From NCBI GenBank assembly GCA_003138515.1, contig PLGG01000046.1, forward strand, positions 60,220-124,219: 64,000 nucleotides of DNA, in the 5' to 3' direction. Positions 45,573 through 53,334 of the stretch are shown in pieces. The stretch is from Acidobacteriaceae bacterium (GTDB taxonomy: Bacteria; Acidobacteriota; Terriglobia; Terriglobales; Acidobacteriaceae). How positions within the stretch are numbered: position 1 is the stretch's first letter; every line of letters begins with the position of its first letter. The notes under the pieces were generated by a model that saw only the letters and a program-made list of their open reading frames with translations, was not told where the DNA came from and ran no database searches. The position numbers were made by a program, and so were the translations under genes.

Positions 45573-45710
45573 GGCCGGTGGTGGTCGCAACGGATACTTC
45601 GACGCTTCCCCAAGGGGAGGCAGCGGGTTCGAATCCCGCCCGGAGCCGAAAGGCTTCAGAGCTCAAACGGTGAGCACCGAGAGCAACACCGTTGCATTTG
45701 TTCCCCGGCC
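45573..45710 (+). ncRNA. Y-RNA-like unit 5 with permuted tRNA-like module
   Basis: Outer GGCCGG (45573-45578) with CCGGCC (45705-45710); inner CAACGG (45588-45593) with CCGTTG (45689-45694). T-arm GCGGG-TTCGAAT-CCCGC (45623-45639); acceptor-like GGAGCC with GGCTTC closed by a GAAA tetraloop; D-arm GCTC/GAGC (45661-45675). An extra CCCC-AA-GGGG hairpin before the T-arm resembles a long variable arm. Confidence 0.8.
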
Positions 45711-45754
45711 AGAGTTTTTTGCGGACAATATTCTCGTCCAAAACAAGGAAAAAC

Positions 45755-45889
45755 GGCCGGTGGCGTAGGTTGCGGTTACTTCGCCTGATACGTCGGAGGC
45801 GCGGGTTCGATTCTCGCGGCGAGCTGCGAGGCTCGAAAGCTCTGTGGTCAGAGCGCCGCAAAAAGTCCGCCATCGCTTGTTCCCCGGCC
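45755..45889 (+). ncRNA. Y-RNA-like unit 6 with permuted tRNA-like module
   Basis: Outer GGCCGG (45755-45760) with CCGGCC (45884-45889); inner TGCGG (45771-45775) with CCGCA (45856-45860). T-arm GCGGG-TTCGATT-CTCGC (45801-45817, one G-U); acceptor-like CGAGC/GCTCG; D-arm GCTC-TGTGGTCA-GAGC. Confidence 0.8.
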
Positions 45890-45940
45890 AGTAAGTTTGC
45901 ACTGCGCGCATTTTGAAGCGCGTGACTCAAAAACCACTTT

Positions 45941-46054
45941 GACCGGTGGTGTTGGCAACGGTTCCATCAATGGGTTGCGGGTTCGAGTCCCGCCGTTGGC
46001 GCATGCCGCGTAGCTCAATGGCAGAGCAATACCGTCGCCGCTTGTTCCCCGGTC
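45941..46054 (+). ncRNA. Y-RNA-like unit 7 with permuted tRNA-like module
   Basis: Outer GACCGG (45941-45946) with CCGGTC (46049-46054); inner ACGGT (45958-45962) with ACCGT (46031-46035). T-arm GCGGG-TTCGAGT-CCCGC (45977-45993). The acceptor-like hairpin is short (GGC/GCC); the D-arm TAGCTCAATGGCAGAGCA is indistinguishable from that of a normal tRNA. Confidence 0.8.
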
Positions 46055-46093
46055 ATCAACTTCCGGATTACCCGGATTAGAAACGAATGTGTC

Positions 46094-46438
46094 ATGAGCA
46101 AAGTAAACGTCAAGAACGGCTCGCAGTTCAGCAACCGACATCTCTGCCGAAGCTGCAGAAATGGCCAGGTTACGACCGGCTATCGCGAATCCGATGTCTG
46201 GGTCATCTGCACCAACTCAAGTCCGGCAAGAATGGTTCCGTTTCCGGTCGAAGAATGCACCGATTTCTGGGACCGCAACCGGCCGAACTGGGATCAGATG
46301 GAAGATCTGGCGATCAGTTTCAGCGAAACCCGCACGAGGCCGATCCGCGGCTTCGCCGGGACCGGTTTCTCACAGTTCCCCGCAGCCGCCGATGGCGACG
46401 ACGAGGACAAACAAGACGAGGCAGCGATCACTCGCTGA
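46094..46438 (+). CDS. Small cysteine-containing protein embedded in the Y-RNA array
   Basis: 114 residues from ATG 46094. The N-terminal half has HLCRSCRNGQ, a later Cys in VWVICTNSSP and a fourth in VPFPVEECTDFWDR, a C-x2-C...C...C pattern that could bind zinc or act as a redox site. The C-terminal half is polar and acidic, ending AADGDDEDKQDEAAITR. I recall, without being able to check, similar short C-x2-C proteins with the VPFxVxEC element in Acidobacteriota. No strong ribosome binding site is visible. It lies between array units 7 and 8 on the same strand and so belongs to the Ro/Y-RNA locus; its function is unknown. Confidence 0.65.
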   Translation: MSKVNVKNGSQFSNRHLCRSCRNGQVTTGYRESDVWVICTNSSPARMVPFPVEECTDFWDRNRPNWDQMEDLAISFSETRTRPIRGFAGTGFSQFPAAADGDDEDKQDEAAITR

Positions 46439-46463
46439 CCTCAAACCAAAACCAGAATGAACC

Positions 46464-46599
46464 CGCCGGTGGCGCAGGGCACGGATACTTCGGGTAGAGC
46501 ACCGCGAAAGCGAAGGTCACAAGTTCGAATCTTGTCGCCATCCAACAATGGCTGGCGTAGCTCAGAGCAACACCTTCCGCGCACGAATATTCCCCGGCG
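46464..46599 (+). ncRNA. Y-RNA-like unit 8, adjacent to the Ro gene
   Basis: Outer CGCCGG (46464-46469) with CCGGCG (46594-46599), a compensatory change versus other units; inner CGGA (46482-46485) with TCCG (46576-46579). T-arm ACAAG-TTCGAAT-CTTGT is fully paired though its stem differs from every other unit. Acceptor-like GCCAT/ATGGC is closed by CCAACA. The D-arm is reduced (GCTCAGAGC without the GG loop). Confidence 0.75.
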
Positions 46600-46634
46600 A
46601 GTTATTCTTGGTTCACTTAGAAAGGAGGCGCACG

Positions 46635-48002
46635 ATGCGCCTGAACATCTTCAAGCCCAAGCCGCGTCCGCGCACTCACGAGGGAGCTCGGGCCAGCGTC
46701 ATCACTGCCGAGCAGGCCCTGCGCCGCTCTGTCCTCTCCTGCATGTTGTGGGAGGGCGAGTTTTACGAGGACGGCGTGCAGATCGCCGGCCGCATTCATG
46801 AGCTGATCCCGCAGGTCGACGGCGAAAAGGTGGCCGCGCTGGCCGTCGAAGCTCGCGAACGTATGAAGCTGCGTCACGCCCCGCTTCTGCTCGTTCGCGA
46901 GATGGCGCGTCATGCTACGCATCGCGGCCTGGTGGCCGACACGCTCGCGCGCGTCATTCAGCGCGCCGACGAGCTCAGCGAATTCGTCGCCATCTACTGG
47001 GCCGGCGGGCGTCAGCCGCTCTCCGCGCAGGTCAAGAAGGGCCTGGCCACCGCGTTCGGCAAGTTCGACGAGTACGCGCTGGCCAAGTACGACCGCGCCG
47101 GCGCTGTTCGCCTTCGCGACGTGCTCTTCCTCTGCCATGCGCGCCCCGCCGATGAGGCGCAGGCCGCATTGTGGAAGCGCCTGGTCGATAACCAGCTTGC
47201 CACGCCCGACACCTGGGAGGTTGCGCTTTCTGCAACCGGTCGCGGTGAGGATGCCGAAGGAAAGCGGGAAGTCGCCAAGCGCGAAGTGTGGGAGCGCCTG
47301 CTCGCCGATCGCAAGCTCGGCGCGTTGGCTCTCTTGCGCAACTTGCGCAACCTGCATCAGGCCGGCGTGACCGAAGAGCTGGTGCTGGCCGCGCTCGCTG
47401 AAATGAGGACGGACCGGGTTCTTCCCTTCCGTTTTCTAGCCGCCGCGCGTTCGGCTCCGCAGTGGGAGCAGCCTCTCGAGTTTGCCATGTTCCGTTCGCT
47501 CGAAGGCCGCGCATCCACTCTGCGCGGTCACACCGTGCTGCTGGTCGACGTCTCCGGCTCCATGGAGGCGCCGCTGTCGCGCCGTTCCGAGATGCGCCGG
47601 ACTGACGCTGCTTACGGCCTGGCGATCCTGCTGCGCGAAATCGCCGAGAAGGTCACCATCTACACGTTCTCCGATGAAGCAAAGCTGGTGCCGTCGCGCC
47701 GTGGCATGGCGCTACGCGACGCGCTCGACGCGAGCCAGCCGCACTCGGGAACGTACCTCGGCAAGGCGCTGAGCCATGTCGAGGCCGAAAACCGGGCCGG
47801 CTGCGACCGCCTCATCGTCATCACCGATGAGCAGTCGCACGACAGCGTCCCCGCGCCGCGCGGCAAGGGCTACGTGATCAACGTGGCTTCCAACCGCAAC
47901 GGCGTCGGCTACGGCCCGTGGACTCACGTCGACGGCTGGAGCGAAGCGGTGGTCGACTACATCGCCGAGCTCGAAGCCAGCGTCGGCACGCCGGGCGTGT
48001 AA
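46635..48002 (+). CDS. rsr: Ro60/Rsr-family RNA-binding protein (TROVE + vWA)
   Basis: Ring-shaped RNA-binding protein that holds Y RNAs and misfolded or decaying RNA, working with nucleases such as PNPase in bacteria where studied. 455 residues. The TROVE HEAT-like domain (about 1-290) opens with RTHEGARASVITAEQALRRS and contains LLLVREMARHATHRGLVADT. The C-terminal vWA domain has a complete MIDAS site: D305-x-S307-x-S309 in LLVDVSGSMEAPL, T373 in GTYLGKAL, and D398 in VITDEQSHD, the ITDEQ seen in Ro proteins. ATG 46635 follows AAAGGAGG with 6-base spacing. It lies directly after the Y-RNA-like array. No RtcA/RtcB ligase genes are nearby, unlike the enterobacterial locus. Confidence 0.93.
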   Translation: MRLNIFKPKPRPRTHEGARASVITAEQALRRSVLSCMLWEGEFYEDGVQIAGRIHELIPQVDGEKVAALAVEARERMKLRHAPLLLVREMARHATHRGLVADTLARVIQRADELSEFVAIYWAGGRQPLSAQVKKGLATAFGKFDEYALAKYDRAGAVRLRDVLFLCHARPADEAQAALWKRLVDNQLATPDTWEVALSATGRGEDAEGKREVAKREVWERLLADRKLGALALLRNLRNLHQAGVTEELVLAALAEMRTDRVLPFRFLAAARSAPQWEQPLEFAMFRSLEGRASTLRGHTVLLVDVSGSMEAPLSRRSEMRRTDAAYGLAILLREIAEKVTIYTFSDEAKLVPSRRGMALRDALDASQPHSGTYLGKALSHVEAENRAGCDRLIVITDEQSHDSVPAPRGKGYVINVASNRNGVGYGPWTHVDGWSEAVVDYIAELEASVGTPGV

Positions 48003-48033
48003 AAACGTGCATCCGACAATCAACGCAAAACAT

Positions 48034-48076
48034 TTCGGGGAGCAGTCGCAACAAGGCCGCTCCCCGAATTCTTTCT
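48034..48076 (+). terminator. Rho-independent terminator of the Ro locus
   Basis: TTCGGGGAGC (48034-48043) pairs perfectly over 10 bases with GCTCCCCGAA (48059-48068), followed by TTCTTTCT. It separates the convergent rsr and aquaporin genes. Confidence 0.8.
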
Positions 48077-48087
48077 GTAGCCGCGCC

Positions 48088-48777
48088 TCAGTCCGCCGCC
48101 AGCAATTTCGTCCGGAAGAATAATCCGGCAGCAATTCCGCCCAGGCTGGGAAACACCAGGAACAGCCACAACTGTTTCATTGCCTGACCGCCCACAAAAA
48201 TCGCCGGCCCAAGGCTCCGCGCCGGATTCACGCTCACGCCCGTAATGTGGATGCCGAAGATGTGAATCGCCACCAGCGTAATGCCGATCGCCAGTCCGGC
48301 GAATCCCGCCGGCGCGCTCTTCTGCGTCGACCCCAGAATCACAATCACGAAGATCATGGTTGCAAAGAACTCAAACAGGATTGCAGAAGGCTCGTTGTAT
48401 CCGCCCTGATAGCCCGGTCCCCAGCCATCCTGGCCAAGCCCATTCACCGCAAGGCTGTATCCGGTTGAGCCGACCGCAATCATCAGCAGCAGCCCTGCCG
48501 CGAGAATCGCTCCTACAAACTGCCCTACCCAGTAGCCGATCATCTCGCCGAAGCTCATCCGCCCGGCAACCCAGACGCCCAGGCTCACCGCTGGGTTGAT
48601 GTGACAACCCGAAATTGGGCCGATTGCATATGCCGCTGCGATCAGACCCAGCCCGAAGGCGAGGGCGATGCCGACAATGCCAACCAATCCTGGCACGCCA
48701 CCGGTAATCACCGCTGTTCCACAGCCAAACAACACCAAAATGAATGTGCCCACCAGTTCCGCAAAGTACTTCTTCAC
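48088..48777 (-). CDS. aqpZ: Aquaporin (MIP family)
   Basis: 229-residue water/small-solute channel with six membrane helices. The two half-helix NPA motifs are in SGCHINPAVSLGVWVAGRMS and ITGVSVNPARSLGPAIFVGG. The second filter region (Arg after NPA) is typical of water-selective AqpZ. The start is GTG 48777 (VKKYFAELVGTFILVLFGCG) with AGGAGG 4 bases upstream; the frame is open further up but without conserved sequence. Confidence 0.92.
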   Translation of the reverse strand: MKKYFAELVGTFILVLFGCGTAVITGGVPGLVGIVGIALAFGLGLIAAAYAIGPISGCHINPAVSLGVWVAGRMSFGEMIGYWVGQFVGAILAAGLLLMIAVGSTGYSLAVNGLGQDGWGPGYQGGYNEPSAILFEFFATMIFVIVILGSTQKSAPAGFAGLAIGITLVAIHIFGIHITGVSVNPARSLGPAIFVGGQAMKQLWLFLVFPSLGGIAAGLFFRTKLLAAD

Positions 48778-49089
48778 GTTTCCTCCTTGTTCGTGTCGAG
48801 AGAGTTTTTCGCAGGTGCTGCCGTGCATGGCAATCCACGCCAGCCGCGGGCCTGCGCCGAGGGGAATCGAGAACGCGCCCCAATCCATCGCGACATTCCA
48901 TGATGGCAAAATGCGCGTACGCAGTTTTGCAGACGCGCGACGGCTCAGTCAAGAAAAAATCCGCTTACAAAAAAGAGTACTTACTGGGGAAAAACAGCGG
49001 CCCCTGAGACGGACAATCCGCCAGATCCCTCACCTCGTTCATGTGCAATTCATCGTGTGCCGCGCCGCTCGCCGTGCTAACGTTCAAGC
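48778..49089. other. Intergenic region between divergent aquaporin and methyltransferase genes
   Basis: These 312 bases hold short open frames with no ribosome site or family features. I see no RNA gene, repeat or strong hairpin; an AT-rich patch at 48950-48990 could hold a promoter. Confidence 0.4.
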
Positions 49090-49890
49090 GTGAGCGTTGG
49101 CACGCCAGGCAAGTTGGAAGCGAAGAAGGCCGCCTCCGGCAGACGCCGCTTGCCAGGGCTGGCCGAGAAAGATGGCCTGATCCGCCACCCCTTCGATCTT
49201 GAATTTGGCGTCCGCACCAGCGGCCTGGTTGCGGGCCGGCATCTCGGCTCAGGCCACCGTCACGATCGCCATGTAACGGCCTACTACGCAGTCACACCAT
49301 CCGTCTTTCAAGGAATCATCGTGCGCTGGCGCCAATGCCGCCCGCTCGCGCCTATCGACGCGTGCACGTTTGTCGATCTCGGCGCCGGCATGGGCAGAGC
49401 CATGCTGCTGGCCGCCGCTTATCCGTTTCGCAAGGTAGTTGGCGTCGAATTGCATCCGGCGCTGACCCGCATCGCCCGCAGGAATCTCGCGCTCTGGCGT
49501 GCCGCAAAGCGCACCCGCGTGCCCATGTGTATGCATTGCCGCGATGCCGCGGATTTCCCGCTTCCCGCCGGACCATGTATCGCATTTCTCTTCAATCCCT
49601 TCGGCGCACCCGTGCTGCGCCGCATCTTGCGCTCCTGGACCCGTACCCTCGTCGAACGCGCGAGCCAGCTCGACATTCTCTACGTGAACAACGAGCAGGA
49701 GAACGTACTCAGGCGCGAGCCCGGATTCGAGCGGCTCTTTCACGGCCAGATCCGCCGCTCGCACGCCGACGCTGTCGCGGATCGCACGATTCTCAAGCGC
49801 CAGCCAGGCGCGGAATACGCCGCACCCGGATGGGAGGACTGCTCAATTTATCGCTGGGTCGGGAGGGAACCGTCGACCAAACGGCCGTGA
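49090..49890 (+). CDS. Putative class I SAM-dependent methyltransferase
   Basis: 266 residues starting at GTG 49090. A SAM-binding motif is seen in CTFVDLGAGMGRAMLLAAAY followed by VVGVELHPALTRIARRNLAL, the order and spacing of a Rossmann methyltransferase. IAFLFNPFGAPVLRRILRSW corresponds to the motif IV strand, here NPFG in place of the usual D/NPPY, a pattern of predicted methyltransferases of unknown substrate. The N-terminus is basic and probably unstructured. No functional neighbour is evident. Confidence 0.78.
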   Translation: MSVGTPGKLEAKKAASGRRRLPGLAEKDGLIRHPFDLEFGVRTSGLVAGRHLGSGHRHDRHVTAYYAVTPSVFQGIIVRWRQCRPLAPIDACTFVDLGAGMGRAMLLAAAYPFRKVVGVELHPALTRIARRNLALWRAAKRTRVPMCMHCRDAADFPLPAGPCIAFLFNPFGAPVLRRILRSWTRTLVERASQLDILYVNNEQENVLRREPGFERLFHGQIRRSHADAVADRTILKRQPGAEYAAPGWEDCSIYRWVGREPSTKRP

Positions 49891-49958
49891 TTCCAGTTCC
49901 TCCGGTAAGCGTTTTCAAGATTGTCAAGCCAAGTGAGCTACTGTAAGATTGCGGGGTC

Positions 49959-51872
49959 ATGAACAAGTCAATCGCAGTCGCCGCTTTCCTTACTTCCGCA
50001 CTTCTTCCTTTCAGCCTGCTCACGCAGTCGCCTTCGCTTACCATTCAGCCCTCGCTCACAATTGAAGTCGATCATCCCACCTCCAAGGTCAGCCCCACGC
50101 TCTACGGCCTTATGACCGAGGAGATCAATTACTCCTACGACGGCGGCATTTACGGTGAGTTGGTGCGCGACCGCACCCTTGGCCATGAGTGGGACGCAAT
50201 CAGACTGTGGCCGACGGTGGCTCGCGGCGACTCCATCGTGAACGTCTCCGCTGATGACTCCAGTGGGCCAAGCCCCGCGCTCACGCGCAGCCTCAGGGTC
50301 ACTGTTTCCAAGGCCAGTGAATCCTCGCCTGCTGGAGTTGAAAACGCCGGCTATTGGGGCATCCCCGTGCGCCCGCACATCGCGTATAGCGGATCTTTTT
50401 ACGCAATGACGGACAGCCCGGGCATTCCCGTCACCGTCACGCTGCAGAACGATCAAACTGGCGTCGTTGCCGCCTCGGCCGCCGTCACCGGGCTAACCGG
50501 CGAGTGGAAGCGCTTCACTTACACTCTCAAGACCGGCGATGTTCCCGTCTCGTCGAACAACCATCTCATCCTGACCATCGCAAAGCCGGCGACAGTCTGG
50601 CTCAATCTGGTCTCGCTCTTTCCGCCCACCTATCACGACCGCCCCGGTGGCAATCGCGCCGACATCATGAACCTGCTTGCCGGAATGCAGCCGAAATTCC
50701 TGCGCCTGCCCGGCGGCAATTATCTTGAGGGCGAACATATCGCCGAGCGCTTTGACTGGAAAAAGACCATCGGTCCGTGGGTCGACCGCCCCACCCACAT
50801 GAGCCCCTGGCACTATCGCTCGTCCGACGGCATGGGCTTGCTCGAGTTCCTCGAGTGGTGCGAAGACCTGAAGATGCAGCCAGTCCTCGCCGTTTATGCC
50901 GGATACTCGCTTGCACAGGAGCACGTCGATCCCGGCCCAGCGCTGGAACCCTACGTGCAGGACGCGCTTGACGAAATCGAGTACGTCACCGGCAGCGCCG
51001 ACACCAAATGGGGAGCCGAGCGCGCCAAAGACGGCCATCCCGCGCCCTTCCCGCTCCGCTACATCGAAGTCGGCAACGAAGATCAATTCGACCACTCCCA
51101 CTCGTACGACGGTCGATTTGCGCAGTTCTATCGCGCCATCAAGCAGCGCCATCCCGATCTCCAGATCATTGCCACCGCTCCTGTGAAGAGCGTAGCGCCC
51201 GACGTTCTCGACGAGCACTTCTACATGTCCGCTGCGCAATCTTTTTCTGAAGCGCATCACTACGACGCCGCCGATCGCAACGGCCCGAAGATCTTCGTCG
51301 GCGAGTGGGCCACGCGCGAGGGCGACCCCACGCCGAACCTTGAAGCCGCTCTGGCCGATGCCGCCTGGCTCACGGGACTCGAGCGCAACAGCGATCTGGT
51401 CATCATGTCCAGCTACGCACCGCTCTTCGTCGAAGTCAATCCCGGCGGCATGCAATGGGCGCCGGACCTCATCGGCTACGACGCGCTCTCAAGTTACGGC
51501 TCGCCCAGCTACTGGACGCAGGTCATGTTCTCCACTCACCTGGGAACCGAGGTTGTACCCGCAGCGCTGGCCGACGCGCCGCCACGTGTTTTCACATCCG
51601 TGACGCGCGACGATACAACGCACAAACTCTTCGTCAAAGTGGTGAACGCAACCTCGACCTCGCAATCGGTCGCCATCTCGCTCACTGGAGTCAAAAAGCT
51701 CGCGCCGCAGGCCAAGCTCACCACGATGAGCGGCAAAACCCCGAATGCGACCAACAGCATCACGCATCCTGACGCGGTCGTCCCGATCACGCACACGGTC
51801 TCAATAGCGGGTCCAAAATTCACCCGGACCTTCGCGCCGTACTCGGTGAATGTGCTGGAGTTGAGCTACTAA
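49959..51872 (+). CDS. Exported alpha-L-arabinofuranosidase (GH51-like)
   Basis: 637 residues. Signal peptide SIAVAAFLTSALLPFSLLTQ. The N-terminal VSPTLYGLMTEEINYSYDGG and GELVRDRTLG are typical of GH51, which removes arabinose from arabinoxylan and pectin side chains. A carbohydrate-binding-like beta insertion follows (about residues 90-215). Then comes the catalytic barrel with LRLPGGNYLEGEHIAERFDW, acid/base Glu in RYIEVGNEDQFDHSHSYDGR, and nucleophile Glu in KIFVGEWATREGDPTPNLEA. A C-terminal beta-sandwich ends the protein. It fits the plant-polysaccharide and uronate genes nearby. Confidence 0.88.
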   Translation: MNKSIAVAAFLTSALLPFSLLTQSPSLTIQPSLTIEVDHPTSKVSPTLYGLMTEEINYSYDGGIYGELVRDRTLGHEWDAIRLWPTVARGDSIVNVSADDSSGPSPALTRSLRVTVSKASESSPAGVENAGYWGIPVRPHIAYSGSFYAMTDSPGIPVTVTLQNDQTGVVAASAAVTGLTGEWKRFTYTLKTGDVPVSSNNHLILTIAKPATVWLNLVSLFPPTYHDRPGGNRADIMNLLAGMQPKFLRLPGGNYLEGEHIAERFDWKKTIGPWVDRPTHMSPWHYRSSDGMGLLEFLEWCEDLKMQPVLAVYAGYSLAQEHVDPGPALEPYVQDALDEIEYVTGSADTKWGAERAKDGHPAPFPLRYIEVGNEDQFDHSHSYDGRFAQFYRAIKQRHPDLQIIATAPVKSVAPDVLDEHFYMSAAQSFSEAHHYDAADRNGPKIFVGEWATREGDPTPNLEAALADAAWLTGLERNSDLVIMSSYAPLFVEVNPGGMQWAPDLIGYDALSSYGSPSYWTQVMFSTHLGTEVVPAALADAPPRVFTSVTRDDTTHKLFVKVVNATSTSQSVAISLTGVKKLAPQAKLTTMSGKTPNATNSITHPDAVVPITHTVSIAGPKFTRTFAPYSVNVLELSY

Positions 51873-51993
51873 CTCCCGCTTCCGCGAGAGAGTGCGTGGC
51901 TCAAAGTCGCTTCCAGTCCTCGCGCAAGTCGGGTAAAGTAAATTCATTGTGATTATCGATTTCGCCAGGCGCGCACACGACCATAACTGGGAG

Positions 51994-53334
51994 ATGGATC
52001 CTATCACGCGCTCCCTGCTCGACACAGATTTCTACAAGCTCCTCATGCTCCAGTTCATCTGGAAGAACTTCCCGCGCACCCGCGCCAACTTCACTCTCAT
52101 CAACCGAACCAACTCGGTGCGCCTGGGCAATATGGTCAACGTGGCGCAGTTGCAGGAGCAACTCGAAGCCACGCGACGCCTCCGCTTCCGCAAATCGGAG
52201 CTCGTCTGGCTTGCCGGCAACACGTTTTACGGCCGCCGCGGAATCTTCGAGCCCGCATTTCTCGATTGGCTCGAGCACGATTTCCAACTCTCCGAATTCG
52301 ACCTCTCCGTCCGCGACGGTCAACTCCAGCTTCAGTTTGAAGGCCTCTGGTCCGGGACTTCGATGTGGGAGATTTACGCCCTGTCGGAAATCGGCGAACT
52401 GAAGACGCGCGCCGCGCTCAAGCCTCTGAGCGAGCTGGAGCTCGACATTCTTTACGCCCGCGCCAAGACCCGCCTTTGGGAAAAAATGGAGCGCTTGCGC
52501 GGCGTCCCCTGCCTCAACATTACCGACTTTGGCACGCGCCGCAGGCACAGCTTTCTCTGGCACGAGTACGTCGTCAACTCCATGCGCGACACAATCGGCG
52601 ACTGCTTCTCAGGCACATCGAACGCATATCTCGCCTACAAGCACGATCTTGAAGCCATCGGCACCAACGGACATGAGCTGCCCATGGCCATGGCGGCACT
52701 CGCGCGCGACGACGAGGAGCTGCGCGGCTCCCAGTACGCGCTGCTTGAATTGTGGCAACAAAGCTATCAGGGTGAGCTGCTCATTCTGCTCCCTGACACC
52801 TTCGGCACCACGCAGTTTCTGCGCGGCGCTCCCGACTGGGTCGCCAACTGGACAGGTCAGCGCATCGACAGCAAAGACACCTACGTCGCCGGTGACGAAT
52901 ACATCGCATGGCTTGAGCGCCACGGCTGCGATCCGCGCCAGAAGCGGCTCATTGCGAGCGACGCCCTTGACGTCGAGCAGATTCTCGGCCTGCACGCTTA
53001 CTTTGCCGGAACCCTGCTCAACGGCGCCTCGCCCGACGACTTCCGCTCCGCCGGCGACTTCCACGATCCGCGCCGCTGGATTCCGGAGCGCCGTATCCGT
53101 TTCAGCGCCGGCTGGGGCACGCTGCTCACCAACGACTTCCGCGGCTGCAATCCTCAGGGCAACGACGGTTTTAACCCCGTCGGCCTCGTGTGCAAGCTCA
53201 GTGAGGTCGACGGCAGGCCCGCTGTCAAGCTCTCCGATAATTACTCGAAGGCCTTAGGCGATGCGAAAGAAGCCGAGCGCTACCGGCGCGTCTTCGGCGT
53301 GGCCGGCGTCGCTGACGTTCCTGTACTGACGTGA
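51994..53334 (+). CDS. pncB: Nicotinate phosphoribosyltransferase
   Basis: Salvages nicotinate to nicotinate mononucleotide for NAD synthesis. 446 residues from ATG 51994 (MDPITRSLLDTDFYKLLMLQ, the classical N-terminus); GTG 51949 is an alternative adding 15 residues. Motifs include LTLINRT-like FTLINRTNSVRLG, the phosphate-binding FGTRRRHSFLWHEYVV with the phospho-accepting His region, GTSNAYLAYKHDLEAIGTNG, and GWGTLLTNDFRGCNPQG. Its stop overlaps the next GTG start by 4 bases (GTGA), implying translational coupling to the nuclease-like gene. Confidence 0.93.
   Translation: MDPITRSLLDTDFYKLLMLQFIWKNFPRTRANFTLINRTNSVRLGNMVNVAQLQEQLEATRRLRFRKSELVWLAGNTFYGRRGIFEPAFLDWLEHDFQLSEFDLSVRDGQLQLQFEGLWSGTSMWEIYALSEIGELKTRAALKPLSELELDILYARAKTRLWEKMERLRGVPCLNITDFGTRRRHSFLWHEYVVNSMRDTIGDCFSGTSNAYLAYKHDLEAIGTNGHELPMAMAALARDDEELRGSQYALLELWQQSYQGELLILLPDTFGTTQFLRGAPDWVANWTGQRIDSKDTYVAGDEYIAWLERHGCDPRQKRLIASDALDVEQILGLHAYFAGTLLNGASPDDFRSAGDFHDPRRWIPERRIRFSAGWGTLLTNDFRGCNPQGNDGFNPVGLVCKLSEVDGRPAVKLSDNYSKALGDAKEAERYRRVFGVAGVADVPVLT

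Larger units (their letters stand above)
44878..46599 (+). repeat. Tandem array of eight Y-RNA-like units
   Basis: Eight related units (starts 44878, 45055, 45226, 45397, 45573, 45755, 45941, 46464). The middle ones have spacings of 171, 171, 176, 182 and 186 bases. Shared sequence is confined to a 5' block (CCGGTGGYGTAGG), a 3' block (CTTGTTCCCCGG), and the T-arm where present. The rest varies, but helices are kept. Spacers between units carry a small hairpin and an A-rich tract (CAAAACCA-like). One protein gene (46094-46438) interrupts the array, and the Ro/TROVE gene follows 36 bases after the last unit. Confidence 0.85.

Noticed and set aside
45226-46054. True tRNA genes, or circularly permuted tRNA genes of the algal/archaeal type
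   Set aside because: T- and D-arms are real, but the acceptor arm is closed by short loops (GAAA, CGCAA and similar) with no CCA end, and no anticodon stem-loop exists. The enclosing helix has shared internal-loop blocks. The adjoining Ro gene makes Y RNA the better reading.
45030-46141. Several overlapping protein frames on both strands within the array
   Set aside because: They run through the repeated RNA units, show repeat-derived peptides and lack ribosome sites. Only 46094-46438 lies outside a unit with plausible protein features.
44878-46599. CRISPR array
   Set aside because: The period is about 170-186 bases, the repeats are structured and diverged, there are no short identical direct repeats with unique spacers, and no cas gene is present.
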